From: Mucilaginibacter jinjuensis
GTDB taxonomy: Bacteria > Bacteroidota > Bacteroidia > Sphingobacteriales > Sphingobacteriaceae
Length of the DNA: 64,000 nt
NCBI RefSeq assembly: GCF_028596025.1
Contig: NZ_CP117167.1
Span: forward strand, 2,418,001-2,482,000
Direction: 5' to 3'
Under the pieces are notes generated by a model. The model saw only the letters and a list, made by a program, of their open reading frames with translations, was not told the origin of the DNA and ran no database searches. Both the position numbers and the translations under genes were made by a program. Each line of letters opens with the position of its first letter. Position 1 is the stretch's first letter. Below, one piece after another: positions 17,811 to 28,187 of the stretch.

Positions 17811-18296
17811 TGCCTGAGAATTAGTTATTGTGAAGTTGAAAGTTTAGATATTTCTAACGTGAAAGTAAGAAAATGATAATTCATATAAAAGCAATTGAGG
17901 GTCTTGCTGGGGCCGGACAAAGCGAAAGACAGAAAACCTATTTATGCCTCAGTGACAGTAAACCGTCAACGCGCTTACATCGCTTTTACACCATTGGCCT
18001 CGTAATTGGAATAACTATAAGTTTTAATTGCAATACAAGCCCCTTTGTTTGTATTCTCATTTAACGTGATATTGTCGCCAATTTTCTCAAATGATCGATA
18101 AAGTGGTTCGAGATTTGAGTATAAGAAATTATTCGGCAATAAAAACTCGCTGCGAGATATTAATTGAGCTTTGAGGTAAAGTTACTCAACCAATGAGTAA
18201 GCATATTAATTATAAATAATATTTTTATAAGGTGTTGTATTTCTGTATGATAGGTTTTAAATTTAATAAAAAAACAAACCTTAAAACCTTATCATC
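17811..18296. other. Intergenic region
   Basis: 486 bp between the HlyD-type gene (minus) and the orphan secreted protein (plus). A 63-codon frame at 17873-18064 has no recognisable content and is probably chance. The last 50 bp hold an inverted repeat just before the start codon, annotated separately. The rest is AT-rich with nothing recognised. Confidence 0.5.
18249..18293 (+). promoter_or_regulatory. Inverted repeat in the leader of the orphan secreted protein
   Basis: GATAGGTTTTAA at 18249-18260 pairs with TTAAAACCTTATC at 18281-18293 apart from one bulged base, with an A-rich 20-base loop. The right arm ends 3 bp before the ATG. A stem here would cover the ribosome-binding region, so it could control translation. 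Confidence 0.45.
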
Positions 18297-19475
18297 ATGA
18301 AAAAATTAATTTTAATCTCTGCGATTTTTCTTTTCTCATTTAATTTGCTTGCTCAAAAAAGAATTGTTGGATCATATTATTATTTAGAACACCCCAGCAG
18401 TGACGTTTTTACTGAAAGTTATGGAGGTGTACCCAATGGAACTACTGATCCACACCCAGTAGCATCCGACGCAAATATTGTCGATGCAGATCTTCTTGTT
18501 AAAAAAAGCTCATTGAAACAAACTTCAGATATCAGCAATAATCATAGTAATTCGTTTCTATACAATACATGGAGTCATAATAAAAATGTTCAAATCACAG
18601 GAAAATTCTTTAAAGTAAAGAGAGTGATTTTAAAAAATGATAGTTGGGGGAAATTTCATGACAATCTTTGGCATCCGGTAGAGGGATTAAAAGCTGACTC
18701 TGTAATTTTTACTATAAAATACACCGGAGCGGATTCTTTAAGCACTACTGTAATTGACAATATTGTTAAATTATTTGTAGGGAAAGCAACAGTAGTAGGC
18801 AAAATTTATGCCGCCATGGCAGGAACAGGTAATTCCACTACAAAGAAGGCTGGAAATATTGCTACAATAATAAAGTCATCCAAAGATAGCGTTTCATTTA
18901 CAGTTAATGATAGTACTGTTTATTACGCGGTTAGGTATGCGCAGATAGGTAGTTTAGAGTATGAACAAACCTCATGGCTAACTTTGGGCAGAAAAAAAAT
19001 TAAAGCTCCAGATTGTGTTGTGCCTTCAAATGAAGAACGGGTAGATTTTAGTTTGCCAACTGGAAATACTATCCATAGTCTTATAGGAGATAATTGTGAT
19101 CTGACTCAAGATAGAATCAAGGTTAATTTTAATTATGATCATGGAAACGCTTACGTTGTCGTTACGGATCAGTTAAAAAACTCTTCGGCTGGTACTCACC
19201 ATGGAACAACGTCAAAACCTAAAGTAGATACATTATACAACACTGGCCCGATTGACTTTAAAAATGAATACCTAAATCGAAATTACAGCGATTCTTTTCA
19301 ATTTGTTTCCAATCGAAGTGCAACAAAGCATGGTAGCGTAAATGAAGTTGTAGTGGCCGATTTTGCATTGAGTTTTAATCCTAAAACCGGTAAGGGATCA
19401 ATTTATAATTACGAAGACTACTACCACACTTGCGTATATACAATGCACGCGTCAATAAAGTATTTTCCTAAATAA
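18297..19475 (+). CDS. Secreted protein of unknown function
   Basis: 392 residues. A clear Sec signal (MKKLILISAIFLFSFNLLAQ) with a LLAQ-K cleavage region is followed by a polar, beta-rich, Asn/Ser/Lys-rich domain. I recognise no family. The base composition is more AT-rich than that of the flanking signalling genes, which suggests recent acquisition together with the preceding block. It contains only three cysteines, at DCVV, DNCDL and HTCVY, and no lipobox. It is monocistronic and followed by a strong terminator-like hairpin. It could be an immunity or effector protein of the neighbouring peptide system, but nothing in it shows this. Confidence 0.7.
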   Translation: MKKLILISAIFLFSFNLLAQKRIVGSYYYLEHPSSDVFTESYGGVPNGTTDPHPVASDANIVDADLLVKKSSLKQTSDISNNHSNSFLYNTWSHNKNVQITGKFFKVKRVILKNDSWGKFHDNLWHPVEGLKADSVIFTIKYTGADSLSTTVIDNIVKLFVGKATVVGKIYAAMAGTGNSTTKKAGNIATIIKSSKDSVSFTVNDSTVYYAVRYAQIGSLEYEQTSWLTLGRKKIKAPDCVVPSNEERVDFSLPTGNTIHSLIGDNCDLTQDRIKVNFNYDHGNAYVVVTDQLKNSSAGTHHGTTSKPKVDTLYNTGPIDFKNEYLNRNYSDSFQFVSNRSATKHGSVNEVVVADFALSFNPKTGKGSIYNYEDYYHTCVYTMHASIKYFPK

Positions 19476-19941
19476 AAAGTCTGAAATACGTCTGAAAAAT
19501 TTGATGCTGTTATAAATTAACGCTCATAATCTTCCAAGCCCAGATGGGCGCACAAAACGGCCTTAGCAATTTGCTAAGGCCGTTTTTATTTTTATGATTC
19601 TCACAATCTGCATATAAAACAAACTGAAACAATCTGGGGGCTCAAACCTGATTGAATCAGCGTGTTTTAAGAAAATTTATAATCTCATTTCCAGGCAAAA
19701 ATTATCAAACAATTTAATTGAAAAATCGTTCAAACGGGGATCGTTGTTTGATGACCTATTGAAGACTTAAATAACTTTCTCTTAAGAATAATTTTTTGCC
19801 GTTTACGTTTGATTTGTTACCGGATATGATCGATTCTGTCGTACAAGAAATTCTTATTTTGCATTAATTAAATATTATACCTATACCTTTTGTCATTTTA
19901 TTGATTAATCTAATAGTTAAATCACAATTTATCTACCCCGC
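19476..19941. other. Intergenic region upstream of the HAMP kinase
   Basis: 466 bp. It holds the terminator at 19554-19588; the remaining 350 bp are AT-rich leader/promoter DNA of the hybrid kinase with no recognisable gene. No perfect TAnnTTTG element was identified. Confidence 0.5.
19554..19588 (+). terminator. Rho-independent terminator
   Basis: AAAACGGCCTTAGCA and TGCTAAGGCCGTTTT form a 15-bp perfect stem with a loop of about four bases, followed by T-rich sequence. It lies 80 bp after the orphan secreted protein. Confidence 0.88.
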
Positions 19942-22900
19942 ATGAAAAACGATATCTTAAACGAAGTATTAGATGGTACACAAGTAACCAACCAGCTTCA
20001 GGAAGATTCACTTGATCTGAAAGAACTGTTGAAGGTGCTTTCGTTTGTAAAAAATGGAAACCTGGGTGTGCGTATGCCGGTCACGCAGGCAGGCATTAAC
20101 GGCAGGATCTGTGAAGTACTTAATGATATCATCGATATGAACGAGCGTTTTGTGGCCGAGATCTCTTCGGCCGAAAAAACGATCGGTAAAAGGGGAAATC
20201 TATCTAAAAGGATTGAGTTAACTGATGCCAGGGGCGAATGGGCCAATGGTGTTAATTCACTCAATAACCTCATCGAAGACCTTACTTCGCCAACGCTTGA
20301 AATTGCCGGGATGATTAACTCGGTAGCCAATGGCGATCTGTCCAAACAAATCCCGCTCGAAATAAAAGGTCACCCGTTAAAAGGTGAGTTTTTACGTATT
20401 GCTAAAGAATCAAACCAGATGCTTTCCAAACTCCGCTTATTTTCGATGGAGGTAACCCGTGTTGCAAGGCAGGTAGGTTCTGAAGGTAAATTGGGTGAAC
20501 AGGCAAAAATTAAAGGCGTAGCCGGTGTTTGGGCCGAGTTAACGGATTCTGTAAACCAGATGGCCGGTAATTTAACTGCCCAGGTACGTAACGTGGCCGC
20601 GGTAACCACAGCGGTGGCAAAAGGTGACCTTTCGCGAAAGATTACGGTAGAAGCCAAAGGGGAGATACTTGAGTTAAAGAACACCATTAATACGATGGTG
20701 GATCAATTGAACTCCTTCTCTTCAGAGGTAACGCGTGTGGCATTGGAGGTAGGTACCGAAGGTAAATTGGGAGGGCAGGCTAAAGTGCCGGGCGTTGCAG
20801 GTACCTGGAAAGATTTAACGGATTCTGTAAACCGGATGGCAGGTAACCTCACATCGCAGGTGCGAAATATAGCAGGTGTAACCACGGCGGTGGCGAATGG
20901 TGACTTATCTAAGAAAATCACGGTTGACGTAAAAGGGGAGATGTTGGAGCTGAAAAAGACGATCAACACCATGGTGGATCAGCTTAACTCCTTTGCATCA
21001 GAGGTAACGCGTGTGGCGCTCGAGGTAGGTACAGAGGGTAAACTGGGCGGCCAGGCCCGTGTAAAAGGAGTGGGCGGGGTTTGGAAAGATTTGACAGACT
21101 CCGTGAATCAAATGGGTAGTAACCTTACTGACCAGGTGCGTAACATCGCCTGGGTAACCACTGCGGTAGCAAAAGGCGATTTATCCCGGAAGATCACGGT
21201 GGATGCTAAGGGGGAGCTGTTAGAGTTGAAGAACACGATCAATACGATGGTGGATCAGCTGAACTCTTTCTCGTTCGAGGTAACGCGTGTGGCCCGTGAG
21301 GTAGGTTCTGAGGGGCAGCTCGGTGGGCAGGCCAACGTACCGGGCGTAGGTGGTACCTGGAAAGATTTAACCGACTCGGTAAACCAGATGGCAGGTAACT
21401 TAACCGGCCAGGTAAGAAATATAGCCGAGGTAACAACAGCCGTAGCAAAAGGCGATTTATCTAAAAAAATTACGGTTGACGTACAAGGCGAAATGCTGGA
21501 GCTCAAGATCACCATTAATACGATGGTGGATCAGTTGAACTCATTCGGTTCTGAGGTAACGCGTGTGGCGCGTGAGGTAGGTTCAGAAGGTCAGCTGGGT
21601 GGGCAGGCCAACGTGCCGGGCGTAGGCGGTACCTGGAAAGATTTAACCGACTCGGTAAATAAAATGGCCGATAACTTAACCTCGCAGGTACGTAACATTG
21701 CCGAGGTAACTACAGCGGTAGCGAAGGGTGATTTATCCCGGAAGATTACGGTAAACGCCAAAGGTGAGTTATTGGAGTTGAAGGATACCATCAATACCAT
21801 GGTGGATCAATTGCGCGGCTTTGCATCAGAAGTAACGCGTGTGGCCCGTGAGGTAGGATCGGAAGGACAGCTGGGTGGCCAGGCCAACGTGCCGGGTGTG
21901 GATGGTACCTGGAAAGATTTAACGGATTCGGTAAATAAAATGGCCGGTAACCTAACGGCACAATTAAGAAATATAGCCGATGTATCCATCGCGATAGCCA
22001 ACGGCGATTTATCTAAGAAAATTACGGTAGACGTACGGGGCGAGATCCTCCAGCTGAAAGAAACCATTAATACGATGGTGGATCAGCTGCGTGGTTTTGC
22101 ATCAGAGGTAACGCGTGTGGCCCGTGAGGTGGGTACCGATGGTAACCTGGGCGGCCAGGCCTTTGTGCCGGGCGTTGCGGGCACGTGGAAAGATTTAACG
22201 GATTCTGTAAACCAGATGTCGAGTAACTTAACCTCGCAGGTACGTAATATAGCCGAGGTAACCAAGGCGGTGGCCAGCGGCGACTTATCTAAAACGGTAA
22301 TCATCGATGTTAAGGGTGAGATCATGGACTTAAAGAACACCATCAACACGATGGTGGATCAGCTCAACTCCTTTGCATCAGAGGTAACGCGTGTGGCCCG
22401 TGAGGTAGGTACAGAGGGCAAGCTGGGTGGCCAGGCCCACGTAAAAGGGGTAGGTGGAACCTGGAAAGATCTAACGGATTCGGTAAACCAGATGGCATCC
22501 AACTTAACAGGGCAAATCCGTGGTATTGCCAAGGTGGCTACGGGTATTGCTAAAGGAAACCTGAAACAGCGCTTATCCATCAACGCATTAGGCGAGGTGG
22601 CACAACTTACCGATACCATTAACGAAATGATTGATACCCTTGCCGTATTTGCCGACGAGGTAACTACGGTAGCACGTGAGGTGGGTGTACAAGGCCGCCT
22701 GGGTGGCCAGGCCAGTGTGCCGGGTGCATCAGGAACGTGGAAGGATTTAACGGAGAACGTAAATCAGTTGGCACAGAACTTAACTACGCAGGTACGTTCA
22801 ATTTCAGAGGTAGCATCGGCTGTAACCAAAGGGGATTTAACCCGAACCATCCGCGTGGAAGCCAAAGGCGAGCTGGAAGCTTTGAAGGATACCATTAACC

Positions 22901-25593
22901 AGATGATTGCCAACCTTAAAGGCACCACATTACGTAACCATGAGCAGGATTGGTTAAAATCAAACCTTGCCAAATTTGCGCAGATGCTACAGGGCCAGCG
23001 CGATAGAAACGCGGTGGCAAATAAAGTACTTTCGGAGTTGGCCGAGCTAGTGAATGCCCGTTACGGCGCATTCTATATATTGGAACAACCAGAGGCGGCA
23101 GATGAGCCAACACTTCGCTTATTTGCAGGCTATGCACAAAAAAGCCGTAAGCTTATTAACCAGGAGTTTTCGCTGAGCGAAGGTTTGGTTGGCCAGTGTG
23201 CTACAGATAAAGAACGCATCAGGCTTTCTAATGTGCCGAGCGAGTACCTGCAAATCAGCTCAGGTATTGGTAGTGCGGCACCTATTGATTTGGTTATCCT
23301 GCCGGTATTATTCGAAAACAATATTAAAGCGGTTATTGAGCTGGCATCATTCGAAAACTTCAGCGATACCCACATCGACTTTTTGGATCAGCTGACAGAG
23401 AGTATTGGTATTGTACTAAACAACATCGAAACCAATACACGTACTGAGGAGCTGTTATCGCAATCGCAATCATTAGCCGGTGAGCTTTCTGCACAACAGG
23501 AAGAGTTAAGGCGCGCCAATGATGAGTTGCATGATAAAGGCCGTTCGCTGGAAGAAAAGGCAGAGCAGTTAACGCTGACATCCAAATACAAATCAGAGTT
23601 CTTAGCTAACATGTCGCACGAGTTGCGTACGCCGTTGAATAGTTTGCTAATCCTCGCACAGCAATTATTTGAGAACCCGGAAGGTAACCTCACCGAAAAG
23701 CAGCGGATGTTTGCCAAAACCATCCATTCTTGCGGTGATGATTTGATCCAGCTGATCAATGATATTCTGGATCTATCTAAAATTGAGTCGGGCGTTATTG
23801 CTGCCGATGTAATGCCGGTAAGCTTTAAAGAGATTGCCTCATTTGCCGAATCAACCTTTAAACCAATATCAGAAGCTAAGAACCTTAAATTTGAGATCCA
23901 GCTGCAGGAGGGTTTACCAGAGTTGATGGAAACGGATATGCAGCGATTAAACCAGATCCTGAAAAACTTATTATCCAACGCCTTTAAGTTTACAGAAAAA
24001 GGCAGCGTAAAACTTAATATTTACCGACCTGGAATAGGGCAGGAGAACCCATTGAAGAGCCCTGAATCTGTTATTGCCTTCTCGATCGAAGATTCGGGTA
24101 TCGGGATCTCAAAAAACACCCAGGGCATTATATTCGAAGCTTTCCAACAGGCTGAAGGTTCAACCAGTCGTAAATACGGAGGTACCGGTTTAGGCCTATC
24201 CATCAGTAAAGGTTTTGCCGAGCTATTGGGCGGTACTATTACCGTAGGCAGCGAATTGGGTAAGGGTAGTACATTTACACTCTTCCTGCCATTGAAATAT
24301 AAAGAAGAAAAATCGGCGCCTGTTAAGCCAAAAGAAATTTACCCGGTTGTACACTCGCATACCAATTTAATGGATACGGCCGATTTACTGGTAGATGATG
24401 ACCGCCATAACATTGTATCAGAAGATCGTGTGCTGCTGGTGGTTGAGGATGATCTTCGTTTTACCAAGATTTTGATCGATAAAGCGCATGATCTTAATTT
24501 GAAGGTAGTGGTAGCCATCAGCTATCTCGAAATTTTCGATAGTATTATTAAGTATAACCCGGTTGCCATTACGCTGGATGTAAACATGCCCGAATCAAAC
24601 GGCTGGAAGATCCTCAAACTGTTAAAAACCGACATAAACCTGCGCCATATCCCGGTTCATGTAATCTCGGGCGAGGATAATAAAGCGATGGCTTTAAAAT
24701 TTGGAGCCAAATCATTCAGCTTAAAACCATTGTCTAACACTTCGTTAGATGAGCTGATCTCTGGCATCGTTAAATTCCATCAGCACAATACCAAAAAGGT
24801 ATTAATTATTGAGGACAACGAAGCCGAGCTGCAAAGGCTGTCGGAGTTAATTAATAATGATAACATTGAGGTTTACGGCGCTACAACGGCTCATGATGGT
24901 ATCGCTATACTGAAAAAGACCTCGTTTGATTGTATCATTATTGACTTTGTATTGCCCGACGCGAATGGCTTGGATTTGTTGAACCAGATCAACGCCTTTA
25001 AACAGCTTGATACCACTATTATTCTACATTCGGCCAGAGACTTTACCCAGGACGAATTGATTCAGTTAAAACGCCTCAACCATAAGGTGATTACCAAAAC
25101 ACCTTCATCACACCTTTACCTGCTCGAAGAAATATTGGTGTTGCTGCACATCGATAAAAAATCGGTAGATGAAAATAAACTAAAACTGCTTACCGGGATC
25201 CAGGATTCGACCGACATACTGGATGGCAAAAAAGTGCTGGTAGTGGATGATGATGTACGTAACCTGTTTGCTTTAACGGCGGTTTTTGAACGGTCGAAAA
25301 TTAATGCCATCACTGCCGAAAGCGGGAGAGAGGCGCTCGAAATCTTAAATAAAGATAAATCGATTGATATTGTGCTGATGGATATTATGATGCCCGAAAT
25401 GGATGGGTACGAAACTATCCAGATGATCAGGAAAGAGCAGCGTAATAAGAGTTTACCTATTATTGCCGTAACCGCAAAAGCAATGATTGGCGACCGCCAG
25501 AAATGTATTTCATCTGGTGCATCAGACTATATTACCAAACCGGTAAAAACTGATCAATTACTATCGCTGATGCGTGTGTGGTTAATTAAATAA
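19942..25593 (+). CDS. Multi-HAMP cytoplasmic hybrid histidine kinase with three receivers
   Basis: 1883 residues with no signal peptide or membrane segment. Residues 28-169 hold divergent HAMP-like segments. Residues 170-997 are nine tandem 92-residue units, each with a HAMP domain ([37 protein letters not shown]). A GAF domain (about 1010-1170), a coiled segment, a HisKA domain with His1226 ([11 protein letters not shown]) and an ATPase ([24 protein letters not shown]) follow. Three receivers end the protein, with phospho-acceptors Asp1546, Asp1668 and Asp1814. The layout resembles fungal group III (Nik1/HK1) osmosensing kinases and some bacterial homologues, where the HAMP array itself senses the signal. 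A receiver-kinase gene follows 32 bp later. Confidence 0.95.
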   Translation: MKNDILNEVLDGTQVTNQLQEDSLDLKELLKVLSFVKNGNLGVRMPVTQAGINGRICEVLNDIIDMNERFVAEISSAEKTIGKRGNLSKRIELTDARGEWANGVNSLNNLIEDLTSPTLEIAGMINSVANGDLSKQIPLEIKGHPLKGEFLRIAKESNQMLSKLRLFSMEVTRVARQVGSEGKLGEQAKIKGVAGVWAELTDSVNQMAGNLTAQVRNVAAVTTAVAKGDLSRKITVEAKGEILELKNTINTMVDQLNSFSSEVTRVALEVGTEGKLGGQAKVPGVAGTWKDLTDSVNRMAGNLTSQVRNIAGVTTAVANGDLSKKITVDVKGEMLELKKTINTMVDQLNSFASEVTRVALEVGTEGKLGGQARVKGVGGVWKDLTDSVNQMGSNLTDQVRNIAWVTTAVAKGDLSRKITVDAKGELLELKNTINTMVDQLNSFSFEVTRVAREVGSEGQLGGQANVPGVGGTWKDLTDSVNQMAGNLTGQVRNIAEVTTAVAKGDLSKKITVDVQGEMLELKITINTMVDQLNSFGSEVTRVAREVGSEGQLGGQANVPGVGGTWKDLTDSVNKMADNLTSQVRNIAEVTTAVAKGDLSRKITVNAKGELLELKDTINTMVDQLRGFASEVTRVAREVGSEGQLGGQANVPGVDGTWKDLTDSVNKMAGNLTAQLRNIADVSIAIANGDLSKKITVDVRGEILQLKETINTMVDQLRGFASEVTRVAREVGTDGNLGGQAFVPGVAGTWKDLTDSVNQMSSNLTSQVRNIAEVTKAVASGDLSKTVIIDVKGEIMDLKNTINTMVDQLNSFASEVTRVAREVGTEGKLGGQAHVKGVGGTWKDLTDSVNQMASNLTGQIRGIAKVATGIAKGNLKQRLSINALGEVAQLTDTINEMIDTLAVFADEVTTVAREVGVQGRLGGQASVPGASGTWKDLTENVNQLAQNLTTQVRSISEVASAVTKGDLTRTIRVEAKGELEALKDTINQMIANLKGTTLRNHEQDWLKSNLAKFAQMLQGQRDRNAVANKVLSELAELVNARYGAFYILEQPEAADEPTLRLFAGYAQKSRKLINQEFSLSEGLVGQCATDKERIRLSNVPSEYLQISSGIGSAAPIDLVILPVLFENNIKAVIELASFENFSDTHIDFLDQLTESIGIVLNNIETNTRTEELLSQSQSLAGELSAQQEELRRANDELHDKGRSLEEKAEQLTLTSKYKSEFLANMSHELRTPLNSLLILAQQLFENPEGNLTEKQRMFAKTIHSCGDDLIQLINDILDLSKIESGVIAADVMPVSFKEIASFAESTFKPISEAKNLKFEIQLQEGLPELMETDMQRLNQILKNLLSNAFKFTEKGSVKLNIYRPGIGQENPLKSPESVIAFSIEDSGIGISKNTQGIIFEAFQQAEGSTSRKYGGTGLGLSISKGFAELLGGTITVGSELGKGSTFTLFLPLKYKEEKSAPVKPKEIYPVVHSHTNLMDTADLLVDDDRHNIVSEDRVLLVVEDDLRFTKILIDKAHDLNLKVVVAISYLEIFDSIIKYNPVAITLDVNMPESNGWKILKLLKTDINLRHIPVHVISGEDNKAMALKFGAKSFSLKPLSNTSLDELISGIVKFHQHNTKKVLIIEDNEAELQRLSELINNDNIEVYGATTAHDGIAILKKTSFDCIIIDFVLPDANGLDLLNQINAFKQLDTTIILHSARDFTQDELIQLKRLNHKVITKTPSSHLYLLEEILVLLHIDKKSVDENKLKLLTGIQDSTDILDGKKVLVVDDDVRNLFALTAVFERSKINAITAESGREALEILNKDKSIDIVLMDIMMPEMDGYETIQMIRKEQRNKSLPIIAVTAKAMIGDRQKCISSGASDYITKPVKTDQLLSLMRVWLIK
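20449..22932 (+). repeat. Nine tandem 276-bp units inside the hybrid kinase
   Basis: Units begin at 20449, 20725, 21001, 21277, 21553, 21829, 22105, 22381 and 22657, each opening with a GAGGTAACGCGTGTGG-like sequence. Middle units are close to identical at the DNA level, while the first and last have diverged. The exact 276-bp period keeps the reading frame, so unit number could change by recombination without breaking the gene. Confidence 0.93.
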
Positions 25594-25625
25594 ATACTTG
25601 TGTTAATTGTTATAGGATAAGATAG

Positions 25626-26861
25626 ATGAAGGAAGAGCTCATTAAGATATTGCTGGTAGATGATAATGAGAATAATCTGCTTTCGATGGAGGTGGTTTTG
25701 GATAAGGATAAATACGCCTTTTATAAAGCCACATCGGGAAGGGAAGCATTGCGCATTTTGTTAAAAGAGGAAGATTTTTGCCTCATTTTACTTGATGTGA
25801 AAATGCCGATAATGGATGGATACGAAACAGCAGAATTGATTTACCAGCGCGATAAGCTGAGGCAGATCCCCATCATCTTTATCACAGCACATGATTATGA
25901 AGAAGCCGCAGTATTTAAAGGTTATGAAGCAGGAGCGGTTGATTTTATCCGCAAACCTTTTAACCCCGAAATGCTGCGATCTAAGGTTGCTGTGTTTACA
26001 GACCTGTACCAGAAAAACCGTCTGTTAAAAAAACAGGAAGAAAAGTTGCAGGCCATTAATGATGACCTGGTACAATTAAACCAGGACCTGGAGCAGCGTG
26101 TACTGGAACGAACCATTGAGCTGGAAAACCTGAACCACGAATTAAAGGCCTTAAACCTATCGAAAGATAAATTCCTTTCTGTGATATCGCATGATCTGCG
26201 TAACCCTTTAACAGCCTTGCTGGCTTCGTCAGAAAATCTTTCCCGGTCTGCCGAGAAAATGCTGCCCGATCAGATCCGGATGTTTGCTGGTATCATCAAT
26301 AGAACATCAAACAAAGTATTAAGCCAGTTAAACGAATTGGTAGAGTGGGCTAAAGATCAGCGCGAGAAAACCAAGTTTAAGCCTGAAAAGCTTCATTTAT
26401 GGAATTGTGTAAATGAGTCATTAGATCTGCTGAGAGAAAATGCCAGTCAGAAAGAAGTTACCCTCGAGAATAATGTAGAGGAAGAGCTTTATATCCATGC
26501 AGATGCACTGATGCTGCGTTCTGTTTTGCAGAATTTGGTAACCAATGCCATTAAATTCAGCCCAGCTGGCGATGGGGTGATTGCCGTTACTGCTGTAAGT
26601 TTAGGCGATATGGTAGAAGTATGTATAGAGGATAACGGCGTGGGCATGTCTCAGCAAACAAGAGAAATGGTTTTGGGAGATATGAGTGCGAGTTCGCTTT
26701 TAGGGACAGGCAAAGAAAAAGGGACCGGACTTGGGCTTTTATTAGTTAAGGATTTTATTGCCACGCATGGTGGTACCATTAATGTAGACAGTGAGTTGGG
26801 TAAAGGAACCTGTTTCCGTTTTACCATGCCAAAAAATAGCACGGCTTTAGCGGTTGTTTAA
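25626..26861 (+). CDS. Receiver-histidine kinase fusion
   Basis: 411 residues. An N-terminal receiver (ILLVDDNENN, phospho-acceptor Asp57 in LILLDVKMP) is joined by a coiled-coil (about 130-175) to a HisKA domain with His189 (VISHDLRNP) and an ATPase domain (LQNLVTNAIKF, EDNGVGM, GTGLGLLLV). It is soluble and lies 32 bp after the HAMP kinase, so it is presumably co-transcribed. It is a plausible phosphorelay partner, its receiver taking phosphate from the HAMP kinase and changing its own kinase output. No DNA-binding output gene is adjacent. Confidence 0.93.
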   Translation: MKEELIKILLVDDNENNLLSMEVVLDKDKYAFYKATSGREALRILLKEEDFCLILLDVKMPIMDGYETAELIYQRDKLRQIPIIFITAHDYEEAAVFKGYEAGAVDFIRKPFNPEMLRSKVAVFTDLYQKNRLLKKQEEKLQAINDDLVQLNQDLEQRVLERTIELENLNHELKALNLSKDKFLSVISHDLRNPLTALLASSENLSRSAEKMLPDQIRMFAGIINRTSNKVLSQLNELVEWAKDQREKTKFKPEKLHLWNCVNESLDLLRENASQKEVTLENNVEEELYIHADALMLRSVLQNLVTNAIKFSPAGDGVIAVTAVSLGDMVEVCIEDNGVGMSQQTREMVLGDMSASSLLGTGKEKGTGLGLLLVKDFIATHGGTINVDSELGKGTCFRFTMPKNSTALAVV

Positions 26862-26876
26862 CAATCCTGAAGGGAA

Positions 26877-27479
26877 TTATTTACGGTACATCCATACGGT
26901 AAAATCGCCATCGCAATATTGGTTATGTAACACTACATTATCGGTCAAAGTGAGGCAATGGTTCATAATTTTATCAGGATCATAAGCCATCAGGATACCT
27001 CCGGGGTCGTTTATTTTGCTGAGTAAGTTAAAGCCACAGGCAATTTCACAGGCATTAAACAGCTTGCTGATCATCTTATAAATAAAATCGGGGTCACTGC
27101 TTTTGTAATTAAGGCTACCGCTTAGCAATACATAGTCGGTATGCGGTAGTTCGGCAGTAAAAAAGTCGCCAAGTAAAAAAGTGGTGTTGGGCAATTGGTA
27201 ACGTTCTGATGCTACAGCTAAAAATGCTCCCGCCTGATCGAGTCCCGAATAATGCAGATCTGGGTATCGTTCACCAAGATATTCCCGCAGATCGCCGTAA
27301 CCGCAGCCCACATCCAATACCGAATGATTATTCATGTCGCCAATACCCGCCAGCATAGCAAAGCGCGATAACTGACTGGTCTTATCAAGCCAACCCAGTG
27401 CTTCAACAGTACCTTCACCAAATTCTTTAACGCGCATATCATGATAGCTGTTCATGACCGCCTTGTCAATTATATTCAT
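26877..27479 (-). CDS. Class I SAM-dependent methyltransferase
   Basis: 200 residues. Motif I is HSVLDVGCGYGDLREYLGE, followed by the acidic loop YSGLDQAG and FLLGDFF; DYVLLSGSLNY replaces the usual motif IV. The C-terminus has the ACGFNLLS and YDPDKIMNH segments of a small family found widely in bacteria. The substrate is unknown. The gene is convergent with the kinase operon, with only 15 bp between stops, and is transcribed alone. Confidence 0.85.
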   Translation of the reverse strand: MNIIDKAVMNSYHDMRVKEFGEGTVEALGWLDKTSQLSRFAMLAGIGDMNNHSVLDVGCGYGDLREYLGERYPDLHYSGLDQAGAFLAVASERYQLPNTTFLLGDFFTAELPHTDYVLLSGSLNYKSSDPDFIYKMISKLFNACEIACGFNLLSKINDPGGILMAYDPDKIMNHCLTLTDNVVLHNQYCDGDFTVWMYRK

Positions 27480-27540
27480 GTTGTTTTGGTTAACCCTACA
27501 AATCGGTATTGAAGCTGTAATATAGCAAACTATATAATGA

Positions 27541-27577
27541 AAAAGGCTGTCTTCAATTTAAAGACAGCCTTTCTTTT
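27541..27577 (-). terminator. Terminator of the isochorismatase-like gene
   Basis: AAAGGCTGTCTT and AAGACAGCCTTT form a 12-bp stem with a loop of about seven bases. On the minus strand a T-run follows. It lies 9 bp beyond the stop of the 27586-28149 gene. Confidence 0.85.
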
Positions 27578-27585
27578 CTATAACA

Positions 27586-28149
27586 TTACTTACTCCATTC
27601 CTCAACCATCAGCACATCAGCCTGGCCCGGGAAAACCTTGGTGGTCAATACACGATGAACTTCCTCGTCGCGGTCTGCACAGCAGTCAGATAGCACGGTT
27701 AATTTGTAATCCTTGTCAGCCGCTTCACGCAGGGTAGATAACACTACGCCACTGGTAGAGATCCCGGCCAACACCAAATGTTTAATACCGAATGCTCTTA
27801 ATATCACTTCCAGGTCGCTACCTGTAAAGGCACTTACGCGGCGTTTAACTACCGTTACTTCGCCATCGGCAGGAGTAAGTTCGGCATGTACCCTCATAAA
27901 ATCGTCCATGTTGAGGCTTGCAAAATGCGCTTTACCTGCTGCAAAGCTCTTGGTGCTGGTTTCGCTTACTTCGGGTACACCGTTGCGGAAACCTACAACC
28001 ACATAAATAACAGGGATATTGTTGCTGCGTGCAGCCGCTATGGCTTTGGCTGCATTGCTCAAAATTGTTGATGCAGCGGGTAGCATGGCTACTATGCCTT
28101 CTTGCATGTCCATTACTAAGAGGGCCGTGTTTGGCGATTTTTGTTCCAT
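27586..28149 (-). CDS. Isochorismatase-like hydrolase lacking the usual catalytic cysteine
   Basis: 187 residues with the isochorismatase fold. Asp14 (LLVMDMQ) and Lys102 (VVKRRVSAF) of the catalytic triad are present. The nucleophile segment reads LAGISTSGVVLSTLREA, where cysteine hydrolases of this superfamily have a G-x-x-T-x-x-C pattern, so Cys is replaced by a small residue. True isochorismatases also lack Cys, but no isochorismate pathway gene is visible. It lies downstream of an MFS exporter and a TetR regulator on the same strand with 38 bp to the exporter, so it may be induced with them. Confidence 0.85.
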   Translation of the reverse strand: MEQKSPNTALLVMDMQEGIVAMLPAASTILSNAAKAIAAARSNNIPVIYVVVGFRNGVPEVSETSTKSFAAGKAHFASLNMDDFMRVHAELTPADGEVTVVKRRVSAFTGSDLEVILRAFGIKHLVLAGISTSGVVLSTLREAADKDYKLTVLSDCCADRDEEVHRVLTTKVFPGQADVLMVEEWSK

Positions 28150-28187
28150 TTTATTGTTTTTTAATAGGGTTTGTATTTTATTTTTTA

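Noticed and set aside
17873..18064. 63-codon open frame on the plus strand
   Set aside because: No recognisable domain, no operon context and no convincing ribosome-binding site; probably chance.
19998..22973. Many long minus-strand frames across the HAMP kinase
   Set aside because: They recur with the 276-bp period and are antisense shadows of the repeat units.
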